Assembly (NCBI GenBank): GCA_028565715.1 | Contig: JAOXYC010001125.1 | Coordinates: 1-15,604, forward strand | Direction of reading: 5' to 3' | Length of the DNA: 15,604 bases | Source of the DNA: Phoronis pallida | Taxonomy: Eukaryota > Phoronida > Phoronidae | Shown here: piece after piece, positions 1 through 9,503 of the stretch | Layout: the number at the start of each line of letters is the position of its first letter | Position numbering within the stretch: the first letter of the stretch is position 1 | Translations under genes and position numbers: made by a program | The notes under the pieces: model-generated | What the model saw: the letters and a program-made list of their open reading frames with translations, nothing else | Told to the model about the DNA's origin: nothing | Database searches by the model: none

Positions 1-243
1 GGGAATTTTCATAACGAGCTCAAATTTGTTAAGAAACTTTTAGCGGACTTTACTGTCGAGCTTGACGCGACGCGGGTAGCCGTGGTGACGTTCTCTTCAA
101 GCAACAGAATACATCGTCATATTGACCATATTTCTATGCCGAAATCAGGGAATCATAAATGTTCTCTACTCGAGGAGCAGTTACCAACTATTACGTACAA
201 GGGAGGTGGGACGTATACATATGGGGCAATGAAAGACGCTCAG
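1..243 (+). CDS. SVEP1: SVEP1-like exon: central part of the vWA domain (5' truncated by window edge)
   Basis: The frame is open from base 1 (GNFHNELKFVKKL...) and ends at CAG|GTGAGT in phase 0. The text is a von Willebrand A domain: an amphipathic helix, the core strand VAVVTFSSS, and the GGGTYTYGAM segment, whose threonine is the usual MIDAS Thr. The DxSxS metal motif should lie just left of the window, because vWA helix 1 normally follows it within a few residues. One cysteine (NHKCSLL) probably pairs with the one in the next exon (EDHCYIL). Joining to 5423 gives a seamless vWA domain. In SVEP1/polydom this is the N-terminal domain of a secreted matrix protein; I infer the same role here. 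The true exon start is not visible and no start codon is expected. A matrilin- or collagen-type vWA is excluded by the downstream modules. Confidence 0.9.
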
Positions 244-1742
244 GTGAGTGCGGGCGACAGGTAGATTCTGTTTTGTTTCTTTTGCTGACATAAGTGCTGA
301 ATTTGTCATTTTTGTAGTTACTTCTATTTGTTTGCATGCTAGATCTATCAAATGCATTTAAGGTCAAGCGATAACTACTGTAATTTATCACTATAGAATT
401 TAAGTTCTGTTAGTAAAGTTATATTTTGCGGGGTCATAAAATTCAAAAATGCCCCTTTGTATGTGGTGTCGGGAGATGTATGAATACTTTTTTATTAATA
501 AAAGTTGAGAGAACATTACATCATAGTATTTTGGCGGTAATACCCCAGCTATAAAAATCCTTGCAATTGCATGATAACTTAATAGCAACGCGCGTTCCGG
601 CGAAAAGGCTCACGTTAATCGACGTAAACGTGTCTGAGACGAGGAGCAGAACTTTTTTACATATGAATGTGGGTTCAGTTTTGCTTTAAACTCGTTTATA
701 CAGCAAATAGTTGCGTAGTCGTTGGTAATTACTGAGTATGATATATGGCCATATTTTCTGTCCACCTCCATTGATAATTAATCTCCAATTTGATGAGAAC
801 ATTTATTTATTGTAGCCATCAATGCTATTCATGCAATCACTACTTTTACTGAATATTCGCCTTAGCAAGCGTACAAATTGTAGTAGGCAACATTCCACTC
901 TGCCAAACCACAGCATATGACATGGTCGTTTGATTTCATTTTTTTACTTAATTGTTAGCTGATTGGCCACCTGTTTTTCACATATCAAATTCCCCGCGTC
1001 TTGATTAAAGCGACTGAATAACATGTAAAACACGATAGTTAACCAGCAAAGGGAGGGCTTTGTACATTGAATGACTTTTACTGTGACATTTTTGATGAAT
1101 ATGGAATAAATGCTCGCTACTTTTTCGTCTGTTTTGTTTTTTGTTATAATAATTTCATAATGAATTGATAAAAGTGTCAAATGTGACGAGGTATGGTGTG
1201 AGTGCAAGCTCGAGCGACCTGTAGGTAAACTGAACTGAGAAGCATTTTTTAAATTGTGTCCATTAAACTCGAACAAACTGATAAATAAGCACTAAACACT
1301 CAATCAAATCTCGATTTAAAATTGAACCTACAATCCCGCCTGCAGAAACGGCACCAGGGATATTTTTAAAAATATTTGAATTTTAAAATTTAATTTACTC
1401 TACAATGAAGTGGAAGTGTATGAAAATCCTAGTTTCAAGTTTTCATATATAGTCCATTCTGCAACAAACTTCAAGTCACTGTCTAACATGTCGGGATTAA
1501 ACCGCAGACTTGAATTTAAATCGAATTTCTTGTAGACAAATGTTTCCGTTCATGACATTTTAAGGACATTTGTATCGTTTCTGCCCCGCTGTTTGAACCA
1601 CACTACAACTTAACGTCATTTTAATCGACAATTCTAACGGCATTCTGGGTCGGGACTACTTTTTGTAAATCGCCTAATCAAGAAGAAGTTCACCATTACA
1701 TTTTGTTATTGTTACCTTCATCATCGTATCAAAGAAATTGTA

Positions 1743-1877
1743 TTAGAGGCCCAGAATAATTCAGTGGTTCAAGATCACTTGCCATATACCATATGGGACT
1801 TCGGGGGTTCAATACTTGGTCGGGTTCTGATTTTTCTATTTTTCAAAAATATCACCGTCAGTAAAAAGCATATTCAC
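1743..1877 (+). mobile_element. tRNA-derived SINE, copy A
   Basis: The head carries a degraded A-box (cagtggttcaaga) and a B-box-like ggggttcaatac, followed by a tail. Head and tail align with the reverse complement of the element at 14356-14484: both share ggtcgggttct (1818-1828 here), a T-rich stretch, a ttcaaaa..atatcac block and cagtaaaa.gcata. Two dispersed copies sharing both tRNA-like head and unrelated tail is what defines a SINE family. An imperfect flanking repeat, gaaattgta (1734-1742) and gaaaattgta (1878-1887), may be the target-site duplication. This copy is clearly decayed, with a poor internal promoter. Confidence 0.65.
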
Positions 1878-2197
1878 GAAAATTGTACTCATATTTATAA
1901 ATTATCTTAATTAAGTCTAGAAGTACTTTTTATGCAAGAACATGCTCCGTTTTATTGCGATCTTAGGAATACAAACTCCAGTTGCCTTTCATTGTTGAAA
2001 CAAAGCAAATGTTCCTTGCGGTGGGGTAGTTAAGATAAAGTGGTTTGTATTTGTAGCAATAACACATGTATGGAAGCGTTTGTGTTAGACAATAATTAAA
2101 CCAATGGATAATTAATTGAAAGCAGCTTGCTAACTTCAAGTTATCTGTCGAGACGGGGGATAAAAATCTTGCTTTCTGCTTTAACTAAGCTGGAGTA

Positions 2198-2430
2198 CTT
2201 ACCGAGGATTTCCGAAAGAGCGCCCCCTGAAAGAGCGCCCATGGGCACCTCTCAGGAAAATGGAAAAAAGTTTGGGTTATCATGATTTTTTCGTTATTTT
2301 AATTTTAAAATAGCCGTAGTTTAGATGTTTTCTAACTATAAACAGTGTTAGTTTTCAAAAATCGTTCATGGTTTTCTGAAAAAGCCCCCACTCTTACGGG
2401 AGAAGGTTAACTTGAAAAATCCCCGGTAAG
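2198..2430. repeat. Small inverted-repeat element with internal 12-bp direct repeat
   Basis: cttaccgaggattt (2198-2211) is the inverse of aaatccccggtaag (2417-2430) with one mismatch in 14. Just inside the left arm, gaaagagcgccc occurs twice (2214-2225 and 2229-2240), and a related gaaaaagccccc lies near the right arm. The GC-rich core stands out from the AT-rich intron. It could be a decayed MITE; I see no convincing target-site duplication. Confidence 0.35.
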
Positions 2431-2765
2431 CTAGGTTCAAATCATTAAAAATGGCTGACGACGCCAAAAACATTAAATGCCGTAATCAGTATGTTAATTT
2501 TTCAAATATGGTGGACAGTTTTTTCAAATACAATGTTCCTATTGTTTTTTTTTATCAAACATCTTATTTGTTTGTTCACTATAATTTAAATCAATCAAGA
2601 CTATTAATGTTGAAAAACTGCCAAAATAAGTGATTAGACCTCCACCTCTTGATATATTCTCATTTTTTTCCAGGACAAGAGAAAAAACTAGAATTCGTTA
2701 TTTTATGTCTACTATATCAATACATGTTTACCGTAAGCCGTGTTAATTAATTAAAGACGACAAGT

Positions 2766-2825
2766 TGATACGGCAGGTTTTGTGTGGTCTTCGGTTTTTC
2801 TTTCACACACACTTTTGCCGTATCA
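2766..2825. repeat. 60-nt perfect-ended stem-loop
   Basis: tgatacggca (2766-2775) and tgccgtatca (2816-2825) are exact reverse complements. The stem continues weakly inside through gtgtg against cacac, with a T-rich loop. It is intronic. It may be a small hairpin repeat or chance; nothing shows that it is processed. Confidence 0.4.
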
Positions 2826-3385
2826 TTACAGAAACATACGGCCCAACGTCCTTGATTTCGGACTAATGTTGAGCTAGATGTCAATTTTTGTTTTTCATTC
2901 AGATTCGGGTTGAATGAAAATAAGGTCGGTATAAAGCAGGTAATCCGGTGTTGATCAGGATCTTTTTGTCCGCTTTCCAGTGCATAGTTTGTGCCGATTT
3001 GAAAACAATCGACGTGCACTTTAACTTTGCTCTAGATGTTTTGTTAAGGTTCACAAACTTTTTTAAGTGGTCAGCTGTTTAGTGGAATAGTGAGAAATCT
3101 ACGATTCAATGTCCGTTTTAATATGTTTTCAAGTGCCCCTTGACACAGTAAGTAAAAATATGGTACATTTGGATTTAATGTTTGATGATGTCACGACCTG
3201 ATGCAATCTTCAATTGGACTCATTTTGAATTGTTAAACAGATATTCGTTACAACGGATGAATTGAAGAAGAGATAATGAAAATAGTTTTGAAATTAATTA
3301 CATCTGGAAATATGGGGTCAAGACTAAATATATATGTATTCAAACCTTTAATTCAACCTTCACTATGACATGACAAAGCAACTGA

Positions 3386-3447
3386 GTAGCAATCGAACCC
3401 AGTACTCCTGTTTGCCGGACAGTGCTCTACCAACTGAGCTACCTAGA
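3386..3447 (-). pseudogene. tRNA-like relic, possible head of a second SINE family
   Basis: The minus strand reads tagctcagttggtagagc, a good A-box forming a complete 4-bp D stem (GCTC/GAGC). An anticodon-like hairpin with ctgt/acag arms follows, then gggttcgatt (B-box). The T stem is broken and the acceptor sides do not pair, so this is not a functional tRNA gene. The A-box differs from that of the 1743 and 14414 copies, so it comes from another tRNA lineage. I found no second copy in the window. Confidence 0.55.
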
Positions 3448-5422
3448 CATAGCTCCTGGTTAGCACAAAAACATATGACCACAATCGACTCGATATCAAA
3501 AACATAACAAAGTGTCTGTATCTTTTAAATTTAATAAAAACAATGACCTTGGCACCTGTGTTTTTTGTCGATAATTGAATCGCTGTACTTTGCCCTTTTT
3601 GTCGCAGGAAAACAAAGTACACGTTTTTTCAGACATTACATTGTACATATCCGGCTAAGTGATAATTTATTTACCACATGGTTCTAGGCTGAAGTATCTG
3701 ATTATTATGAACCAACTTCAAATTTGCATTGAACGAATATTTTGACATATAATTTCATCCATTGGAACCATGTTGATGGTTTTTAACACAATAGATACAA
3801 ATGATTATCCAATTAATGTCCTCATAGCAAAAGTAATTTTAAATTTGCCAAATGTCGCAAAATCCATGTTTAAGAGCCTGCTGGAAAATTGGGACTACGT
3901 GTAATCTCGTCTCATATCATTGCAGATAATCACTTCCACTAATGGTTTATTTCACGTATAATATCCTTTCAGATTTCTGCTGCTTTGTGGGAAACCTAAA
4001 ACAACATTATCCAAACCACCCGCAAACTTATCGGTGTTATTGTTCACTTATTGTAGTTTCACCACTCGATGTTTATATGATAAAGTCACTGGCAGGCAAA
4101 ATGGAGACAATATTCTAATGAATCACTTTCCTTTGACACTCGGTTTATTCTGTTACACTGCAAATGTATTTAAATCCCGATTAAAAAAGGATAACTTGTG
4201 TAAAAGTCACTAGCTTTTTGTAAGCGCCAATAAACATGTTACGAAACAACGGAAACTAGACGAAATTTATGTATGTTAAATTGCAAGCTACTCGTGTTAC
4301 CGCGGAAACAAACTGAATTACTTTCTTAATTTCGAGGACCTTGGAAGAGAAAAAAGCATTTTGGGGGTATTATAGAATTCAAAAATATTAACAAATCGAA
4401 AAAATCAAACGAATTTAGATTTTCAAAATTGTCTTTCTACCATGATTTGTAGAGGTGTTTTGGACTTGAATCTAGATCGACACAGGCAGCATCACCTTTC
4501 CCTTTCAAGAATATAGACATAGATTGTACGCCATACAATTTTCAAATAAAACATAGAAACAGAACACTCATGGAATTATCACAGGGAATCTGAAAGCCCA
4601 AACAGTAGGCAATGACAAAACATTTTTATAGTAAACAATTATGATAGTGGGATCAACAAACAGTTAGCCTTTGTTTGTTAGTATTGTGTTTTATAAGTAT
4701 TGTCAAGTGTACATAAACACGGGTAGAATTACAATTTGAGGAGTTCGTTGACAGGACAAACCTCTTCAGTCTGTCATATGACAGGCGTCATGCACTACAA
4801 GACATCCTTATAGAAAAAGCAATAGCCACATTGGTGCACATTTGAAGCCGGCTATCAGTTATTAAATGCGAAGACATTCCACTCTAATTAGTCACACAGG
4901 GCCTTTGTTTCACAATAAGGTGCAGTTCAGGTTCAAACACATCCGCCTAAATGCGTACCAACATGGTTGTATAAAAACGCATCAATGGAGATCATGATTT
5001 GCTGAGATCTGATGCATGTTTTTAGACTCCATCGCTAACGCATTTTAATCAAAATTTAGATTAAATCCAGACTTATAGAAAAATATCACGATTAATTTTT
5101 ACTTAAAAAAAAACTCACTATCAGTATTCTAGAAAGAGAAAACTGAGTCAACAATACCAACGGGTATCGAACATCACAGTGTGATATTTTTGATAATGCA
5201 GGAGGTTATGCGCCTTTTATCAGAACTTGAATTCCACTGAGACATTAAGCCTACAAGTACAAAACAGATAACACTGTGATCTATAATATAGAAAGACAAT
5301 AAAATGCACAGTCTCCTAGAAAGTTAAATCTTTTGATTCTGAGAACAGAAGACTGAATGACAATACCAACGTAAAAATAAGCACCACATGCGTTTACTGA
5401 TTGATTTGTGTTGAAATTCCAG

Positions 5423-5678
5423 GAAATATTTGCAAAAGCCAGACCAGGAGCTTCCAAAACCCTCTTCCTAATCACCGACGGTTACTCTAACGGCCTAAGC
5501 CCGCGTCCCGTCGCAAAGGAGATGCGGGATGCTGGCGTCACCGTCTTCACACTTGGCATACGTATCGGTAACACTGGAGAGCTTTACGCCATGGCATCAG
5601 AACCAAAAGAGGATCATTGCTATATTTTAGATAGCTTCGAAGAATTTGAAGCTTTAGCACGGAGAGCATTACATGAAG
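5423..5678 (+). CDS. SVEP1: SVEP1-like exon: C-terminal part of the vWA domain
   Basis: The exon starts after TTGAAATTCCAG in phase 0 with [13 protein letters not shown] and ends at CATGAAG|GTATGT in phase 1. It supplies [11 protein letters not shown], a core strand followed by the ITDG MIDAS aspartate, then [17 protein letters not shown], the usual late helix and strand of vWA domains, and closes on a helix ([15 protein letters not shown]). With exon 1 it gives about 166 residues of a vWA domain that is normally about 180, so only the first strand and DxSxS are missing. The Cys in EDHCYIL probably bonds with that of exon 1. Translation past the donor soon reaches a stop at 5711, which supports the splice call. 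Confidence 0.92.
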
Positions 5679-7254
5679 GTATGTTATTATTTCTTCCTCG
5701 CTCGGAGCCCTAAAGTATTATAGAAACTTCTGATTTGTTGTGCTTTGTTTGTCTGTTTGTTTTGAGCACCATTTGAGTATATTTCACCGTATTGATATTG
5801 TGATTTTGTGGACTCGTGAATCAAGATGATTTATAATAATTCCCACTCGCACAGTACATTTATTTTCACTTACTGAATGAACTTTAAATCATATCATCAT
5901 ACATGCATAGCTATATAGGAAATGAGGCGAATTACGGACAGGGAGAAAATACGGACGACCACTCTTTTAATAAGAATATATGGGACAGATACTTTTTGGT
6001 ACAGATGAAGTACAGTGACGTTTTGCATATACTCTATGTTCCATGGTATCTTTATTTGATATACAGACTGTTGGAAACATATAATTATATATCAATAGAG
6101 TGGTCGGCCGTATTATTCCCCTAGTGTCCGTATTTCCCCTCATTTTCGATACTGCATGGTCGAGATGATGCTGTTTTTTGTTTCGTCAAAAACAGCCCAC
6201 ATATTACTCGACTAGGATCTCCAAAGAGCACCAAGCATGCAGGTGCATGATGCGCTTCGAAAGAAACTTCCCCGCGTGTCTGGCTTGTTTTGCATTGTGT
6301 TTCCTTTGGAGAACCGATTGGGTATACTTCTGACGAAGGTCTTTTCCTATATAATGATTGGTTTCGTGAAGTTGCATAGAATTATGTGTAATGGTTGCCC
6401 GTAGAATCCTCTTTCCGCGAACACAATAATAACTAGTGACTCATTGTTGATGATACCTGACGAAATGTTGTGAGTTTCCTAAAGAAGGTTCAGGGATATT
6501 CCATTCTCGTCCGAGGTTGACCTTTGACATGCGGAGTGGGTCAACTCTCGGTGAACCCCTTCACCGTGTTGTAAACCGAACGACAAATCAAGTGTTCGCA
6601 GCATCAAATAGTATTAATTCAACGCCGAATTAAACAAACTACGACATCTTATTCTTCAGTGATTGGAATAAATGTACAACAGCAGTATCTAAGGGAGTGA
6701 AGTCGGTAAAACTTATTCGTAAAATCAGTGTAAAAAAGAATGTAGTTCTGGTCACGTAGCAAGATATGGCCCAGATTTAACTGAAGAATGAGGAAATCTT
6801 GGCTAATGAGGGATATTCGACTTGAGAATTTGAACTTCGCAACTCAACCGGAAATCGAACCAGGATTATTCTTATAGATAAAGAAAAAGATAAAAAGATT
6901 AGATATAGATCTTGATCCATCTAGGGAGTTACATTGTGTGAATTCATCACCTGTCCAACTGGAAAAGAAGTCGAGAAGACTTCGAGGATTTAGGACTTTA
7001 CGATAAATCACAAATTGCCAACAAAATTCCGGAACGTTGACAGTTTTACCATCTTTTAAATATACCGACTTAAACCGTCAAAATTTTATCACCTACTATT
7101 TTATGACTTACTATTTTACGTCGGCAATGGCTATTTTAAATATAAATAACAACATTCCATTTGGCGAAATTATCGGTCTCATTGAAGAAAACTGTTTGCT
7201 GTGAGCATATGTACATGTAGATGTAAAATCAAGGTGCATGTCCTTTTATTTTAG
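5679..7254 (+). other. Intron 2 (phase 1), about 1.6 kb
   Basis: It runs from GTATGT to TTTTATTTTAG. It holds a MITE-like element at 5919-6145, a short hairpin around gctgttttttg at 6171, a 7-bp-stem tetraloop hairpin at 6549-6566, and a lone tRNA T-arm-like ggttcgattt on the minus strand near 6855. I see no other gene or repeat. Confidence 0.8.
5919..6145. mobile_element. MITE-like element with ~47-bp terminal inverted repeats
   Basis: The left arm (5919-5965, from gaaatgaggcgaa to gaccactct) matches the reverse complement of the right arm (6097-6145, reading gaaaatgagggga to gaccactct) apart from a handful of mismatches and small gaps. The 131-bp centre is AT-rich and non-coding; a 73-codon frame through it is a by-product. 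Length and structure fit a non-autonomous DNA transposon. No clear target-site duplication was found, so the superfamily is open. Confidence 0.65.
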
Positions 7255-7431
7255 ATTTGCATGTCGGGCACTATATGCTTCAAGAACCCCAGAAATGCAA
7301 TAAATTGTGTGACGAAGAAAAGCTATGCTGCGACTCTATGTCAACTTGTCGTTGTGGGACACATACGGGTCACTATGAATGTATTTGTCAAAAGGGTTAC
7401 TATGGCACCGGACTGAGGAACGATTGCAAAG
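7255..7431 (+). CDS. SVEP1: SVEP1-like exon: cysteine-rich EGF-like module
   Basis: A 59-codon exon, phase 1 on both sides (TTTTATTTTAG|AT...AAAG|GTAAAG). It translates from DLHVGHYMLQEP through CNKLCDEEKLCCDS, STCRCGTHTGHYECICQ and KGYYGTG to NDCK. The CxC...GYYGTG...C ending is the EGF signature, an extracellular disulfide fold. It follows the vWA helix directly (HE|DLHVGHY), as in SVEP1, where an EGF-like stretch lies between the vWA domain and sushi 1. There are nine cysteines, three more than a plain EGF domain and an odd number, so at least one must pair outside this exon or stay free. I see no calcium-binding EGF consensus at its start. Confidence 0.88.
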
Positions 7432-7679
7432 GTAAAGCATGCTTGCAACAAAGCCCCCTGTTCTTTACCCAATTTATTAAGTGTTATTTATTCTGATTCA
7501 TTTTGGCCACATACCCGGCTCGTAGAGGCCTGTTTTCAAGCAAATACCAGTGACATACAAAATGCGACATTGCAATGTCTGATTACTCGCATGTTCAAGA
7601 ATTTGATATGCTGTCTTTAAGGTTGGTTTATTCGCTCCAATAAATTTGAGCGTTTTTAAAAAGAATCTTCTATTGACAG

Positions 7680-7841
7680 CGTGCCCTGTTGGAACCTACA
7701 AAGACAACACGAGCCCAGGGGACATAAGCTCGTGCGTCAAGTGCCCGGATATAAACCATATATCGCCTCCTGAAAGTACTGACATATCTGACTGTGTCTG
7801 TAAGAAAGGGTTCCGGAAGTCTGAGAAGTACGCATGTGCAG
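7680..7841 (+). CDS. SVEP1: SVEP1-like exon: ephrin-receptor-like (GCC2/GCC3) module
   Basis: A 54-codon exon, phase 1 on both sides (TATTGACAG|CG...GCAG|GTAGAT). It translates from [10 protein letters not shown] through SSCVKCP and [12 protein letters not shown] to YACA. The spacing CPxGTYK...C..CP...S...C.C..GF is that of the Tyr-kinase ephrin A/B receptor-like (GCC2_GCC3) family, small disulfide-rich extracellular repeats. All six expected cysteines are present. DNTS offers an N-glycosylation sequon. With the preceding exon it fills 113 codons, about the gap between the vWA domain and sushi 1 in vertebrate SVEP1 as I recall it. A TNFR-type or plain EGF module is less likely because of the CPxGTYK opening. 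Confidence 0.88.
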
Positions 7842-8064
7842 GTAGATTTTTTAAGAAGTTCGTTTTTTGCAATAATTTCGCTAAAAATTGATGCAGTGGA
7901 ACTAGTGGGCATAATTCAATGAAGTTATTTCTCTCAGGTCATCCTGGTACAAGTTCTTTGTGTAAAAATAAAACAAGAAAGCACTCAAATGCTTTCATGT
8001 TTCGTACAATTTACAATATGAAGTAACATTATCAACGACACCTTTTCATAACTTTTGTTTTCAG

Positions 8065-8244
8065 CTCTCACGTGCCCTAACATTTCACCCCCCAAAAATG
8101 GATACTTCGTGAAGAACACATGCAGTAATGTGTTCAATGCTGCCTGTGGTATTAAGTGTAACCCTGGCTTCAAACTCGTGGGAAGTAGTGTGCGGCTTTG
8201 TCAGGAGGAGGGGGTATGGTCCGGTAAAGAGGCGGTGTGTGAAG
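8065..8244 (+). CDS. SVEP1: SVEP1-like exon: sushi (CCP) domain 1
   Basis: A 60-codon exon, phase 1 on both sides (TTTTGTTTTCAG|CT...GAAG|GTAAGG). It reads [40 protein letters not shown]. The CP..PP.NG, C.PGF.L.G, C...G.WSG and C steps are the complement-control-protein fold. The four standard cysteines are joined by an extra pair (NTC and AAC) between the first and second, the six-cysteine variant also known from selectin CCPs. The length equals vertebrate SVEP1 sushi 1. In that protein sushi domains mediate ligand and receptor binding outside the cell; no binding claim can be made for this copy. Confidence 0.93.
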
Positions 8245-8783
8245 GTAAGGTTGAGTGGTTAATTTCGTTTTGCTCATTGATTCTCCTGCCCCAGTCAACT
8301 TTAGAAAACCATAGCAAAACTTGTGTTTATTGTTCCCTTTAGTCTAAACAATGTTTTACTTTTTGTGATATGATGGATGATACCAAGTATCCATCACCTT
8401 TTAGGAGTTGATGGATTCTTGATGATACTGAGGATGATGATGACAATGACGATGATGATGACAATGATGACGACGACGATGGTGATACCGCTGATATTGA
8501 TGATGATTTTACTCAGGTGCTTATGTCTCCAAGGCTGGTGTCGAGATGATGATTGTGATGTCGATGATGATGACAACGACGTTGATGATGACGAAAATGA
8601 TGATGACGACGACGATGAGTACGACACTGTGGATACAAATAATATTGATGACGATTTGTCTCCAAAACTGGTGTCGAGATGATGATCGTAATTTCGATGA
8701 TGCAAATAATGATGATGGTAAATATGAGGATGATATTGAAAGAAATGATGGTGAAGTTAACTTCTATTTTTTTATGATTGCAG
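8245..8783 (+). other. Intron 5 (phase 1), dominated by a GAT-rich repeat
   Basis: It runs from GTAAGG to TTTTTTATGATTGCAG. The first 130 bases are ordinary intron; from about 8380 it becomes purine/T trinucleotide repeat, described separately, which stops just before the sushi 2 acceptor. Confidence 0.85.
8428..8757. repeat. GAT/GAC trinucleotide repeat with ~133-bp higher-order units
   Basis: Diverged gatgatgatgac runs are organised in a longer period. tgtctccaaggctggtgtcg at 8524 recurs as tgtctccaaaactggtgtcg at 8657, a 133-base shift, each followed by agatgatgat and preceded by gatattgatga- or aatattgatga-like sequence. Roughly two full units and a partial third are present. One + frame gives Asp-rich peptide; the minus strand gives poly-Ser. 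These are frame by-products of the repeat. Confidence 0.85.
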
Positions 8784-8963
8784 TTCGAAAGTGTCCAAAA
8801 CTACGAGTACCCAAGAACGGTAGGATGGATTGTACACGTGATGACTCATCATTTGGTACCACATGTGACCTGTCATGCAACCCTGGGTTTACAAGAGTCG
8901 GATCTGAGAATCGTGCATGTCTAGCGATCGGTTTCTGGAGTGGAATGTCAATGTTTTGCAGAG
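8784..8963 (+). CDS. SVEP1: SVEP1-like exon: sushi (CCP) domain 2
   Basis: A 60-codon exon, phase 1 on both sides (ATGATTGCAG|TT...AGAG|GTAAAT). It reads VRKCPKLRVPKNGRM, DLSCNPGFTRVGSE, RAC, GFWSGMSMFC. It is a clear CCP domain with the same six-cysteine layout as sushi 1 (extra pair in MDC and TTC) and the same length. The upstream intron repeat is open in this exon's frame back to an ATG at 8546, so the frame alone does not mark the exon start. The strong acceptor, the phase and the beginning of homology set it at 8784. Confidence 0.93.
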
Positions 8964-9308
8964 GTAAATAGCCTGGCCTTCCCAATATCTGTCACCCGCA
9001 GCTTGATAACCAATACCACACTGCCACAGTTTTCAGTTTTTTAATGTTAATCACTTTCGGCAAGCAAAAAACATGATGGTCTATGTCAATGATATAAATA
9101 ATAGCTGTTATGTTTGGTCTTTGTTGACTATCTACATCTATACTGGATACATTTCCCTGGGTATGTGGTGTGTCTCTACTAGTAATAATATCAACTGCCT
9201 CCATGAGGTATAAGAACAAATTTATCTTAGAAAATCAAACTGTACAGACGTAATGAAAATGTTAAAAACAATAAAAAATCAAAAAAAATCGTATTTTATC
9301 CCCAACAG
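8964..9308 (+). other. Intron 6 (phase 1)
   Basis: It runs from GTAAAT to TTATCCCCAACAG. AT-rich, with an A-rich tract at 9270-9290. I see no repeat or gene. Confidence 0.85.
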
Positions 9309-9503
9309 GCGTTCATTGTGAGAAGCTCCCAGAAATACCGAAAGGGCGAGTTTGGCCGCCATCTTGTTTGGAGGGTAAATCCGAATATGGCACAACCTGT
9401 GAATACCACTGCAATGTTGGATATAAACTGAGTGGACCGTCTAGTCGACATTGTACATCTCTCGGGGTTTGGTCTTCGTCGCCAAGACAACCCAGATGTG
9501 TCG
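9309..9503 (+). CDS. SVEP1: SVEP1-like exon: sushi (CCP) domain 3
   Basis: A 65-codon exon, phase 1 on both sides (CCCCAACAG|GC...TGTCG|GTATGT). It reads VHCEKLPEIPKGRVW, GTTCEYHCNVGYKLSG, RHC, GVWSSSPRQPRCV. A CCP domain with six cysteines (extra pair in PSC and TTC); the YHCNVGYKLSG block is the canonical CCP core. Its length equals vertebrate SVEP1 sushi 3, five residues longer than sushi 1 and 2, which is the main evidence for assigning this domain by number rather than just by type. Confidence 0.93.

Larger units (their letters stand above)
244..5422 (+). other. Intron 1 (phase 0), about 5.2 kb
   Basis: It runs from the donor CAG|GTGAGT to the acceptor TTGAAATTCCAG|GAA. The sequence is AT-rich and non-coding; short open frames lack domain-like composition. 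Recognisable content: a tRNA-derived SINE copy (1743-1877), a repeat pair near 2198-2430, a stem-loop at 2766-2825, a tRNA-like relic at 3386-3447, a 14-bp palindrome at 4771-4784, an imperfect inverted repeat at 4974-5023, and a diverged direct duplication ending in acaataccaacg (5150-5161 and 5360-5371). I see nothing gene-like in 244-1742 or 3450-4770. Confidence 0.85.

Noticed and set aside
944-1276. 110-codon minus-strand frame in intron 1
   Set aside because: Ile/Thr/Asn/Lys-rich, as expected from AT-rich non-coding DNA, with no recognisable motif.
2747-3019. 90-codon minus-strand frame in intron 1
   Set aside because: No domain or compositional signal; it partly derives from the stem-loop at 2766-2825.
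4771-4784. ctgtcatatgacag, a perfect 14-bp palindrome
   Set aside because: One isolated palindrome in a large intron is compatible with chance; no partner site or context.
5903-6124. 73-codon + frame with a protein-like look
   Set aside because: It starts just before and runs through the inverted-repeat element at 5919-6145; the open frame is a by-product of that element.
6825-6875. tRNA T-arm-like ggttcgattt on the minus strand
   Set aside because: There is no A-box at the right distance and no second copy of the flanks; a lone B-box match is expected by chance.
8377-8705. Asp-rich (+) and poly-Ser (-) frames of about 100 codons
   Set aside because: Both are translations of the GAT/GAC repeat and have no other sequence complexity.
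9352-9368. YY1-like gccgccatcttg inside the sushi 3 exon
   Set aside because: It lies in conserved coding sequence and is explained by codons; a single motif match is not a regulatory call.
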